Position numbers and translations under genes: made by a program
Source: Eubacteriaceae bacterium
Lineage (GTDB): Bacteria > Bacillota > Clostridia > Lachnospirales > Lachnospiraceae
DNA: 37,708 nucleotides
Direction of reading: 5' to 3'
Assembly (NCBI GenBank): GCA_910574915.1
Contig: CAJTCR010000008.1
Span: 1-37,708 of the forward strand
The notes under the pieces: model-generated
Seen by the model: the letters and a program-made list of their open reading frames with translations, nothing else
Databases searched by the model: none
What the model was told of the DNA's origin: nothing
Shown: piece after piece, positions 1 through 7,472 of the stretch
Layout of the letters: each line of letters begins with the position of its first letter
How positions within the stretch are numbered: position 1 is the first letter of the stretch

Positions 1-1
1 A

Positions 2-52
2 GCCTTTGGCATGATTGAAGAATTGAAAACACTTGATAGCAGCAGCTTTTAA
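2..52 (+). CDS. C-terminal tail of an upstream gene (partial)
   Basis: An open frame enters from the left edge and gives 16 residues ending in LDSSSF before TAA at 50-52. A hairpin with a T-rich tail follows at once, which supports a real gene end. The visible part is too short to identify the protein. The rest lies outside the window. Confidence 0.4.
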   Translation, partial: AFGMIEELKTLDSSSF

Positions 53-83
53 AGATATTTCGATATTTTTTATTTTTTTTTTT
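52..83 (+). terminator. A/T-rich hairpin with UUCG loop and T-run
   Basis: The arms AAGATAT and ATATTTT pair with one G-U pair around a TTCG tetraloop (59-62). A T-rich stretch follows, with an 11-T run at 73-83. The stem is short and A/T-only, but its position directly after the stop codon of the partial upstream gene fits a Rho-independent terminator. Confidence 0.5.
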
Positions 84-113
84 AAAACAAGTCCGATATG
101 GTTGAAAAAGGTA

Positions 114-165
114 GTATATGATCCAAAAACAATACAATTTCAACTGTGACGTAAAAACAAACAGG
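114..165 (+). repeat. 52-bp direct repeat, copy 1
   Basis: This 52-bp sequence, starting GTATATGATCC and ending AAACAGG, occurs exactly three times in the window. Copies 1 and 2 also share about ten bases to the left (from 104 and 367), so those two arose from the same rearranged unit. Copy 1 diverges from the others right after AAACAGG. Confidence 0.9.
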
Positions 166-376
166 TTTGAAAGCTAATTTTTTGTGGTAATTTACTGATT
201 TTATGGGATATAAATATTTAATATTTAGATGATATTACCGAAATTTCCGATTTGACTTGCAAAAATCATAAAAAGCGAATAGAATACTTACAGGCAATAT
301 TTAATATAAAAATGCACACTAATAAGCCACATTCAACATAACAATTCCTTATAAAATGTTATGTATGAAAAAGGTA

Positions 377-440
377 GTATATGATCCAAAAACAATACAA
401 TTTCAACTGTGACGTAAAAACAAACAGGGGATTAGCGCTA
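377..440 (+). repeat. Direct repeat, copy 2 (64 bp shared with window end)
   Basis: It contains the same 52-bp unit as copy 1 and then GGATTAGCGCTA, which matches the last 12 bases of the window. The identity with copy 3 is therefore at least 64 bp and is cut only by the window end. In copy 3 the unit is joined to transposase coding sequence, so this copy is probably a transposon remnant. Confidence 0.9.
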
Positions 441-489
441 CTCCAAACAAAAAATGCCACACTTATTTTCGTAACACATAGAAAAGCCA

Positions 490-676
490 GCCGGGAGAGG
501 GAATGGGCACGCTTTGGCGGCGGCTTTGGAAGAATGTTTAGAAACCCTTGGTATTCTGCGGGAAAATCAGGGGTGCCGCGACCGGACACAGCCACAGTGT
601 ACCAGCAGAATACTTAGGGATTTCTTAACATTCTGGAATGGACGCCGCCAAAGCGTGCCCATCCCCTCTCCCAGCG
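490..676. repeat. Long palindromic element (MITE- or REP-like)
   Basis: Positions 493-522 pair with 643-672 at 29 of 30 bases. Pairing continues inward imperfectly (about 530-560 with 603-635) to give arms of about 70 bp around a loop of roughly 40 bp. As RNA it would form one very long hairpin. No coding capacity is evident. It lies between the transposon-related repeats and the start of the glycan operon. I cannot say from one copy whether it is mobile. Confidence 0.75.
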
Positions 677-779
677 TCCCTTCCTATAAAATATGGAAAA
701 AAGCCACACCCTAATCCACCTGAACTTCCCATAAATCCGAAACAGACAGCACACATGCACACAAAAGGAGCCAGAAAGA

Positions 780-1133
780 ATGCCAAAATTAGATTACACA
801 AAAACAGGAGAAAGAGTCCGACGGTTTCGAAAAGAAAAGGGCTGGTCACAGGAAGAGCTTGCAAGGAAATGTGGTATCAGCCAGAATTTTGTCGGACAGA
901 TTGAGCGCGGTACAAGGAGCATGAGCTTGGATACGTTTGCAAGACTGTGCACAGTGCTAGAAATAGGTGCGGATTCTTTGCTGTGCGAAAATACTGAGCC
1001 TTCGTCTTATGCGATGTATGTAAAGATCATACAGTCAGCGGCTGGGCAGTGGAAGGATCTGCTGGACAGGGAGACGATACCGAAAAAGAACCGATGCGGC
1101 AGGGAAAATAATGAAAATCATTCAAGCGTTTAA
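780..1133 (+). CDS. XRE-family helix-turn-helix regulator
   Basis: This 117-residue protein has one N-terminal HTH_3/XRE DNA-binding domain at about residues 9-66. It carries the usual RFRKEKGWSQEELARKCGIS helix pair and a recognition segment with QIERGTRSMSLDTFARLC. The short C-terminal tail has no recognised domain. AAAGGAG lies about 10 bases before the ATG. The gene's end overlaps the first glycosyltransferase by 23 bases, so it is co-transcribed with the glycan cluster and is a natural candidate for its local, possibly autoregulatory, regulator, by analogy with SinR-type control of exopolysaccharide. That role is inference from position; the DNA-binding fold is clear. Confidence 0.85.
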   Translation: MPKLDYTKTGERVRRFRKEKGWSQEELARKCGISQNFVGQIERGTRSMSLDTFARLCTVLEIGADSLLCENTEPSSYAMYVKIIQSAAGQWKDLLDRETIPKKNRCGRENNENHSSV

Positions 1134-2247
1134 AATCTATTGGCCAGACAATGGCGGTGGCATTGCCAAAGTAATGGAAAGCATTGCAGATGCGTTTGCA
1201 GACTGCCGGCAGGAAATCATTGTCTGCCAGAATGACAGGTATAAAAAGAGTGTAGACGATATGTACAAAGGCATACCTGTACATAGGTGCAGGCAGTTGT
1301 TTACATGTGTATCTACGCCGGTTTCTATAGAGTTTCTGCGCAAAATAAAACAGGATACCACAAATTCGGACCTTTTGATTTATCATTTTCCTTATCCGAT
1401 GGCAGACCTTGCCGTGCTGCTTGGGATATATTCCGGCAGACTGGTTGTGTGGTGGCACTGCGGTTTTGAAAAATATAAAAAACTGGCGCCTTTTTACCGC
1501 CTGCTTGTGCGGCACACTTTAAAAAAGGCAGACCGGATACTGGTATCCTCCAAGGGAAATCTAAACCATTCTGCCCTGCTTTTAAAGTACAAAAGCAAAT
1601 GCAGTGTCATCCCGTTTTGTGTCAGTGAAGAATGTAGGAAAAGAGGACTGGAGTACGCTGCAAAGCAGCACAGCAAAAAAGATAAAATTACAATTTTATT
1701 TATCGGAAGGCTTGTGTGGTACAAAGGCTGCGATGTTTTACTGCAAGCTTTCGCACAAATGCAAAAGCCTGCGCAGGCAAAAGCTTGCAGGCTGGTGCTT
1801 GTCGGAAGCGGGCCGCTGGAAAAGGAGCTGAAACGGCTGGCAGCGTCCTTGGAGCTTCAAAATGTGAGATTTGCCGGAATGGTTAGTGAAGAAGAAAAAA
1901 TAAAATGGCTGGAACGGTGTGATTTTTTGGTACTGCCGTCTGTTTCAAAGGCAGAAGCATTTGCGGTCGTTCAAATCGAGGCAATGGCATTTGGAAAACC
2001 AGTCGTTAACACAAGGCTTCCAAGCGGAGTGCCGTACGTCAGCCGGGATGGAATAACCGGAAAAACAGTAAGCCCTGGAAGTATCTGCGAATTAGCGGCA
2101 GCCATGCAGGAACTTGCTGAAAACGACAGCCTTCGAAAACAGTACGGCGAAAACGCGAGAAAAATGGTGCAGAAAAAATATACGCAGCAGGTTATGGCAG
2201 AAAAGTATCAGAAACTATTTGCGCAACTGCTGGCAGAAACTAAATAA
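1111..2247 (+). CDS. GT4-family glycosyltransferase
   Basis: This 378-residue cytosolic enzyme has the two-domain GT-B layout. The N-terminal acceptor domain contains the glycine-rich PDNGGGIAKVM loop. The C-terminal nucleotide-sugar domain starts near ILFIGRLVWYKGCDVLL and carries the E-x7-E type motif (EAFAVVQIEAMAFGKPVV). The family transfers sugars from nucleotide donors with retention of configuration; donor and acceptor cannot be read from sequence. The start overlaps the upstream XRE gene with only a weak ribosome site (AGGGAA), so translational coupling is likely. It probably adds an early residue of the exported glycan. Confidence 0.85.
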   Translation: MKIIQAFKIYWPDNGGGIAKVMESIADAFADCRQEIIVCQNDRYKKSVDDMYKGIPVHRCRQLFTCVSTPVSIEFLRKIKQDTTNSDLLIYHFPYPMADLAVLLGIYSGRLVVWWHCGFEKYKKLAPFYRLLVRHTLKKADRILVSSKGNLNHSALLLKYKSKCSVIPFCVSEECRKRGLEYAAKQHSKKDKITILFIGRLVWYKGCDVLLQAFAQMQKPAQAKACRLVLVGSGPLEKELKRLAASLELQNVRFAGMVSEEEKIKWLERCDFLVLPSVSKAEAFAVVQIEAMAFGKPVVNTRLPSGVPYVSRDGITGKTVSPGSICELAAAMQELAENDSLRKQYGENARKMVQKKYTQQVMAEKYQKLFAQLLAETK

Positions 2248-2274
2248 AATCGAAATAGTAGAAGGAAGATAAAA

Positions 2275-3426
2275 GTGAAGATTGCCTTTGACGCCCAATT
2301 ATTTTTAGGCGGAGATAAGACGGGGATCGCATGGAACGCCCATAACCTGTTGAAAGAACTGTTAAAATATACGGAACATGAGTATGTCTTGCAGTGTATG
2401 AAAGGCCGCCGCGCCACAGGACAGTTGCACCAGCTTTTGGAATATCAAAAAGCTGGATGTACAGTTGAATATTGCAGCAGATGCAGCTACACACTGTACA
2501 AGCTGTTATGGATCCTTATTCCCGTGCCTCACCGGTTCTTTTTTCGGACAAAAGCGGATATTTCCCAATTTTTTAACTATGCGGTACCGCCGGGTGCCAG
2601 TGGAAAACGAGTGACTTTTATTTATGATATGGCATACAAGGCGTGTCCCTGGACAATGAACAAAAAAACGCGCATCTGGCTAAAGCTCTGCATGAAAAAG
2701 ACATGCAGGCACGCGGAACATTTTGTGACGATTTCCAGATTCAGCAAAGACGAGATCATAAAATACCTGGGTATTAAAAAAGAGCAGATCAGCATTGTGC
2801 CGTGTGCACTTGACCATAAAGTCTATCATCCGCACTATACAAGCACACAGATCCAGGAGGTACGAAACAGGTATGGAATTTCATCGGAATATTTTCTCTA
2901 TGTCGGCACGATTGAGCCGCGCAAAAACTTAGAACGCCTGATTGGTGCTTACGCAAAGCTGTGCCGTATCAAAAAACAGGTGCCAAAGCTTGTCCTCGCA
3001 GGAAAAAAAGGGTGGCTTTGTGATGGCATTTATAAAAAAGCGCAAAGCCTTGGAATGCAAAGGCAGATTTTATTTATCGGATATGTACCGCAGGAAGACA
3101 GCCCTGTGCTGATGTGCGGTGCAAAAGCATTTGTATTTCCTTCTTTGTATGAAGGGTTTGGAATGCCGCCGTTAGAAGCAATGGCATGTGGAGCACCCGT
3201 CATTACGTCTAATACGACAGCCTTGCGGGAAGTGGCACAAGATGCGGCAATCACTGTAAATCCGAAAAGCGAGAAAGAGATTTGCCAGGCAATGCAGCTT
3301 ATTTTAGAAGACCGCGCATATAGGAAAGAGCTTCGCAGGCGCGGACTAAAAAGAGCAGCAGGTTATACGTGGGCAAAGTCGGCGGCGATGCTGCTTGAGG
3401 TTTATCAAAAGCTGGAAAAAAATTAA
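2275..3426 (+). CDS. GT4-family glycosyltransferase (mannosyltransferase-like)
   Basis: The protein has 383 residues with a GTG start, chosen because GAAGGAAG lies 5-6 bases upstream and the family's MKIAFDAQ-type beginning follows. The C-terminal half has the typical YVGTIEPRKNLERLI stretch and FVFPSLYEGFGMPPLEAMACG with the E-x7-E pair, as in GT4 mannosyl- and rhamnosyltransferases of polysaccharide clusters. With gmd and rmd in the same cluster, GDP-mannose or GDP-D-rhamnose is a plausible donor, but that is inference. The gene lies 27 bases after the previous GT4 gene and directly before the ABC exporter. Confidence 0.85.
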   Translation: MKIAFDAQLFLGGDKTGIAWNAHNLLKELLKYTEHEYVLQCMKGRRATGQLHQLLEYQKAGCTVEYCSRCSYTLYKLLWILIPVPHRFFFRTKADISQFFNYAVPPGASGKRVTFIYDMAYKACPWTMNKKTRIWLKLCMKKTCRHAEHFVTISRFSKDEIIKYLGIKKEQISIVPCALDHKVYHPHYTSTQIQEVRNRYGISSEYFLYVGTIEPRKNLERLIGAYAKLCRIKKQVPKLVLAGKKGWLCDGIYKKAQSLGMQRQILFIGYVPQEDSPVLMCGAKAFVFPSLYEGFGMPPLEAMACGAPVITSNTTALREVAQDAAITVNPKSEKEICQAMQLILEDRAYRKELRRRGLKRAAGYTWAKSAAMLLEVYQKLEKN

Positions 3427-3454
3427 AACGGAAGGAAGCAGGAAGGCAGAAATT

Positions 3455-4234
3455 ATGCTGGAAAGACTGAAAGAAATCTATGCCTATCGTGAAATGATCG
3501 TTTCACTCGTCAAAAGAGACTTAAAAGGGAGATATAAAGGTTCTGTCCTTGGATTTTTATGGACATTTTTAAATCCACTGTTGCAGCTCGCCGTTTATAC
3601 AATGGTATTTTCAACGATTATGCGCGCCGGGATTGAGGACTATTATTTGTTTTTATTTGTGGCACTGATTCCTTGGATTTTTTTCAGCACATCGCTGACC
3701 GGAGGTGCAAGCTGCATCCTGGCGCAGCAGGACATGGTCAAAAAGATCTATTTTCCACGGGAAGTGCTGCCGGTTTCCTATGTGACGAGCCAGTTTGTAA
3801 ATATGCTGCTAAGCTTTGCCGTTATTTTCCTCGTACTGCTCTTCGCAGGATATCCGCTGCGCATAGAAGCCGTGCTCTGCCTGCCCTTAATTATGGTTGT
3901 GGAGTATGTGCTGGCGCTTGGCTTTACAATGATTATGAGCGCGGTAACCGTTTATATCCGGGATTTGGAGTATATACTGGGGATACTTACGATGGCATGG
4001 CAGTTTTTGACGCCGATCTTATATGCGATCGACCAGGCGCCGGAAGAAGTACGCTGGATTTTTTGGATCAATCCGATGACGTACGTGATTATAGCATACC
4101 GGGATATTTTATATTATGGAAAAATGCCAAAGCTGGAAACGCTGGCGTCCGCGGCAGTCACAGGCGTAGTCATGCTGTTTGCCGGATGGTTTGCGTTTCA
4201 TCGGCTGCAAAGGCGCTTTGTAGAGGAATTGTAA
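3455..4234 (+). CDS. wzm: ABC-2 type polysaccharide exporter, membrane subunit
   Basis: This 259-residue polytopic membrane protein is of the ABC2_membrane family. It has the amphipathic N-terminus found in Wzm/TagG proteins (SLVKRDLKGRYKGSVLGFLW), about six hydrophobic segments, and the conserved NPMTYVIIAYRDILYYG region near the end. It should form the membrane pore that moves a lipid-linked glycan outward with the Wzt ATPase. The ATG at 3455 is chosen because GGAAGG lies 8 bases upstream and the family N-terminus begins there; an earlier in-frame start would overlap the GT gene. Its stop overlaps the wzt start (TAATG). Confidence 0.9.
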   Translation: MLERLKEIYAYREMIVSLVKRDLKGRYKGSVLGFLWTFLNPLLQLAVYTMVFSTIMRAGIEDYYLFLFVALIPWIFFSTSLTGGASCILAQQDMVKKIYFPREVLPVSYVTSQFVNMLLSFAVIFLVLLFAGYPLRIEAVLCLPLIMVVEYVLALGFTMIMSAVTVYIRDLEYILGILTMAWQFLTPILYAIDQAPEEVRWIFWINPMTYVIIAYRDILYYGKMPKLETLASAAVTGVVMLFAGWFAFHRLQRRFVEEL

Positions 4235-5499
4235 TGGATGCCATTAAAGTAGAGAATGTAACAAAAAAGTTTAAAGTATATTTGGACAAAGGGCATACAC
4301 TGAAAGAAAAAACGCTGTTTAAAAAAAGAAGGTCTTACGAAGAGCGTGTTGTGCTGGACGGGATCAGCTTTACGGTCAAAAAAGGAGAAGCCGTTGGACT
4401 GATCGGGCACAATGGATGCGGCAAAAGCACGACGTTAAAGCTTTTGACAAAAATTATGTATCCTGACAGCGGGACAATACAAATGAGCGGGCGGGTATCC
4501 AGCCTGCTGGAGCTTGGCGCGGGGTTTCACCCGGATTTAAGCGGCAGGGAGAATATCTATATTAATGCTTCGATCTTTGGGCTGACCAAAAAAGAGATTG
4601 ATCTAAGGGTCGGAGAGATTATCGCGTTTTCAGAGCTGGAGGAGTTTATTGACCATCCGGTGCGGACGTATTCTTCCGGGATGTATATGAGGTTAGCCTT
4701 TGCGGTGGCGATTCATGTGGATGCGGATATTTTGCTGGTGGATGAGATTTTGGCGGTGGGAGATGCAAATTTCCAGGCAAAGTGCTTTCAAAAACTGCGT
4801 TTTCTAAAGTCAAATGGGGTTACGATCGTAATCGTCTCTCACGCCCTGTCCCAGATTGAGCAGATCTGCGAGCGAAGCATCTGGATTGACAAAGGAAAGA
4901 TCCAGGCAGAAGGAAAACCAAGAGAGGTACATCCGGTTTATCTGGATTATATGGGCAAGCAGCGCAAGACAAGGGCAGAAAAGGATCTCCAAAAATCCGT
5001 GGAAACTGCCGCAGATGTTTCAGATGAGACAGAAAAAAATGCAGGTGAGCAAAAATCATTTGGAAACTTAGATGTTGTAATTGTAAAAAGTGAACTATTG
5101 GATAAAAACGGAAACCACGCAAGTATTTTTGATGTCGGAGATAAAATTACCTTAAAAGTAACATATGAACGCAGAAATGAAAAACTGACAGAAAGCGCAT
5201 TTGGATTTCATATTTTCAGAAGTGACAATACAGACTGCTACGGGACAAATACAATTCTGGATAAGGTAGAGAATATCAAATTAAAGAAGCACGGAACGGT
5301 CATGGTTACATTTGACGACCTGCTTTTATTGCAGGGAACTTATAAAATCGATCTGGCATTTCAGGATGATACAGGGTTGACGTTTCAGTATGTGTATCAG
5401 GCAGTATCATTTGAACTTATCAGCCAATATGAAGAAGCAGGGATCGTGCGTTTGGGGCACAGGTGGATCTTTGATGGGATAGAAGCACAAAGGAGATAA
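4234..5499 (+). CDS. wzt: ABC polysaccharide exporter ATPase with C-terminal Wzt-type domain
   Basis: This 421-residue protein is the energy-supplying partner of the upstream permease. The ATPase domain has Walker A GHNGCGKST (from residue 58), signature YSSGM (from 146) and Walker B ILLVDE (166-171). After a charged linker, residues of about 275-421 form a beta-rich extension of the Wzt_C type. In E. coli O8/O9a the equivalent domain binds the modified end of a finished chain and makes export depend on it. The extension here suggests that this exporter also selects capped glycan. The start overlaps the wzm stop. A methyltransferase follows two bases after its stop. Confidence 0.9.
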   Translation: MDAIKVENVTKKFKVYLDKGHTLKEKTLFKKRRSYEERVVLDGISFTVKKGEAVGLIGHNGCGKSTTLKLLTKIMYPDSGTIQMSGRVSSLLELGAGFHPDLSGRENIYINASIFGLTKKEIDLRVGEIIAFSELEEFIDHPVRTYSSGMYMRLAFAVAIHVDADILLVDEILAVGDANFQAKCFQKLRFLKSNGVTIVIVSHALSQIEQICERSIWIDKGKIQAEGKPREVHPVYLDYMGKQRKTRAEKDLQKSVETAADVSDETEKNAGEQKSFGNLDVVIVKSELLDKNGNHASIFDVGDKITLKVTYERRNEKLTESAFGFHIFRSDNTDCYGTNTILDKVENIKLKKHGTVMVTFDDLLLLQGTYKIDLAFQDDTGLTFQYVYQAVSFELISQYEEAGIVRLGHRWIFDGIEAQRR

Positions 5500-5500
5500 T

Positions 5501-6377
5501 ATGGAACCGATAAAAAGTTTTGGAAAATTGGACTGGAGTAAGCCGCTTGATCCAGAAAAGATGCGCCTGGATCAGGCGACCGATTATCTGATTCGGGTTT
5601 TAGACATGCTGGACGAGACATATGGGCTAAAAGGAAAATGTGTGGCAGATATTGGCGGAAGCAATATTTCTCCTGAAATTGCATCTTTTTATGGGATGAA
5701 AAAGATGGTTTGCGTAGATCCGGTTACGAGATGGTATTCGGATCTTGGCTATGATATTCAAAATACACGCTATGCACAACTGGATCTTGTTACAAATGCG
5801 CATTTTCAGAATGCATGGGAAAATAAATCGTATTTTATTATGGATGAGCCTGCGGAACAGCTCACGCATGATCTTGATTGTAAATTTGACATTATAGTAT
5901 CGATGTCAACATTTGAACATGTAGATTCTGTTGAAGAAACGATGAACAGCATTTATCGTATGCTGCATTCGGGGGGGGGGTATTTTGTTTGCGAGCTATG
6001 AACCTTTATTTACGTGTGCAAAAGGCCACCATGTATGGGTGAATGAGGAATTATGTTTTGCGAAACTCCCAGAACTGGATTTCTTTCATTTGAAATATAC
6101 TTACGAGGAAGCAAAAGCATTTTTAAAAGGATTTGAAAAATTTGATGGATTTATAGATACGATTCTGGAACAAACGTATCATTCACATGTAATTAACAGA
6201 AAAACCTTTCAGCAGCATATCGACGAGATTTCGAGAAGCCATTTTCATAATTATGTGATTGATTACTGGTATCGCGACCAGGAACCGTCACCCGAAGACC
6301 TAGCAAGAATAAAAGAACGTTTTGGTGAGCAAAGATATGACGTGAGAGGAATTGCAGTGACTGCATTTAAAGATTAA
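5501..6377 (+). CDS. Phase-variable SAM methyltransferase (out of frame here)
   Basis: The gene starts with AAGGAGA before ATG 5501 and encodes a class I methyltransferase with SAM-binding motif CVADIGGSN (from about residue 46) and the later SMSTFEHVD region. A run of 10 G at 5971-5980 breaks the frame: as written the product stops after 166 residues, ending YFVCEL. With 9 G (or 12) the frame continues through GILFASYEPLF to the stop at 6377, giving 291 residues, and the total length (876 bases) is then an exact multiple of three. The part after the tract is clearly the same protein (HHVWVNEELCF and on). I read this as an OFF state. Substrate unknown; its place next to Wzt suggests O-methylation of the exported glycan. 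Confidence 0.85.
5971..5980 (+). repeat. Poly-G tract (10 G) inside methyltransferase gene
   Basis: Ten consecutive G follow ATTC in the middle of the methyltransferase reading frame. With 10 G the frame ends at TGA 5999-6001; with 9 G it stays open to 6377. Long G runs change length by slipped-strand mispairing in other bacteria. Confidence 0.9.
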
Positions 6378-6410
6378 TACGGCAAACATTTCATTAGATA
6401 AAGAGGGAAT

Positions 6411-7457
6411 ATGAAAATAGCAATTACAACTGTCCAGGCTCCTTTTGTCAAAGGAGGCGCGGAGCTTCTGGCTGAAAATTTAAAAAAAGCTTTATTACAG
6501 GCAAAACATGAGGCGGAAATTGTAACCATACCTTTTATGGACAGTACGCCTGAAATCATTGAAAATCATATGATTGCCGCAAGGCTGTTTGCGCTGGAGC
6601 ATTCCTGGGCAGGGAAAATTGACTTAAATATTGCATTGAAATTTCCGGCTTACTATATCCCGCATCCGAATAAAGTCGTATGGGCGCTTCATCAGCACAG
6701 GGCAGCTTACGATTTGTTTGATACTGCGTATTCTAATATCAAAAACAATTCAGACGGCAACGCTATCCGCCGTATGATTAAAAATGCGGACTGCCGTTAC
6801 CTGTCGGAAGCAAAGCGCGTTTATACGATTGCGGAAAACGTTACAAAGCGTATGAAAAAATATAACGGTATCCCTGCACGCACACTTTATCATCCCTGCC
6901 CGGATATGGAGCATTTTTATTGCCAGGAATCTCAAAATTATATTTTAATGCCGAGCAGGATTAATATTACGAAAAGGCAGATGCTTGCCTTAGAAGCAAT
7001 GCGTTATACAAAATCTGATATACAGTTATATATTGTAGGCAAAGCAGATCATGTGCTTGAACGGACGAAAATGTTTCAATTTGTGAAAGAACACAAGCTG
7101 CAAAAGAAAGTCAAATATTTTGATTATGTTACACAGGAACAGAAATTTGAACTATATGCCAATGCAAGGGCAGTGCTGTTTATTCCCTTGGATGAAGACT
7201 ATGGATATATTACGCTGGAAGCGATGGCATCTTCAAAAGCTGTGATTACCGCAAAGGACAGCGGAGGTCCCCTGGAATTTGTGATAGATGGTGAAACGGG
7301 ATACGTTGTCAAATCCGATGCGCAGGCGATTGCCCAAAAGATCGATGCCTTTGCCAAATCCGATGCGCAGGCGATTGCAATGGGAAAGAACGCAAAAAAA
7401 CATTTGGTGCAAATGGATATTTCATGGACAAATGTAGTGAAAGAACTATTGAAATAA
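6411..7457 (+). CDS. GT4-family glycosyltransferase
   Basis: This 348-residue GT-B enzyme has ATG preceded by GAGGGAAT. The N-terminus MKIAITTVQAPFVKGGAELL carries the acceptor-side GGAE loop. The C-terminal domain contains MPSRINITKRQMLALEAM and the donor-site segment DEDYGYITLEAMASSKAVIT. It resembles the N-terminal half of the double glycosyltransferase at 9028-11400 (same DEDYG, ITLEAM and GGPLEFVI stretches), so the two probably share ancestry. Near the C-terminus the residues KSDAQAIA occur twice, 15 residues apart, because of a DNA duplication. Donor and linkage unknown. Confidence 0.85.
   Translation: MKIAITTVQAPFVKGGAELLAENLKKALLQAKHEAEIVTIPFMDSTPEIIENHMIAARLFALEHSWAGKIDLNIALKFPAYYIPHPNKVVWALHQHRAAYDLFDTAYSNIKNNSDGNAIRRMIKNADCRYLSEAKRVYTIAENVTKRMKKYNGIPARTLYHPCPDMEHFYCQESQNYILMPSRINITKRQMLALEAMRYTKSDIQLYIVGKADHVLERTKMFQFVKEHKLQKKVKYFDYVTQEQKFELYANARAVLFIPLDEDYGYITLEAMASSKAVITAKDSGGPLEFVIDGETGYVVKSDAQAIAQKIDAFAKSDAQAIAMGKNAKKHLVQMDISWTNVVKELLK
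7311..7378 (+). repeat. 23-bp direct repeat inside GT4 gene
   Basis: The 23 bases at 7311-7333 recur exactly at 7356-7378, a 45-bp offset that keeps the frame and adds about 15 residues. It looks like a recent in-frame tandem duplication and could be lost or gained by slippage without disrupting the frame. Confidence 0.8.
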
Positions 7458-7472
7458 GGAGTGTATCAGCCG

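Larger units (their letters stand above)
53..779. other. Gene-free, AT-rich leader region
   Basis: I see no credible gene in these 727 bases. The short open frames overlap the palindrome at 490-676 and have no family features or good ribosome sites. The region holds a terminator, two copies of a 52-bp repeat (114-165, 377-428), a 7-bp inverted repeat (336-342 with 358-364) and a long palindrome. The promoter of the glycan operon should lie here, but I could not place a convincing -35/-10 pair. Confidence 0.6.

Noticed and set aside
252..285. Promoter for the glycan operon (TTGACT ... TAGAAT)
   Set aside because: The spacing of 22 bases is too long for a sigma-A promoter, and a long palindrome lies between it and the first gene.
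638..904. Small protein upstream of the XRE gene
   Set aside because: It overlaps the palindrome and the XRE gene, has biased composition from those sequences and no ribosome site.
3673..5499. Long 608-residue reading of the Wzt frame
   Set aside because: The first 187 residues lie on the wzm gene in another frame and show no ATPase features; the ATG at 4234 gives the normal Wzt start.
5985..6377. Separate 130-residue gene after the first poly-G tract
   Set aside because: Its only start is a TTG without a ribosome site, and its sequence is the natural continuation of the methyltransferase upstream; the tract explains the split.
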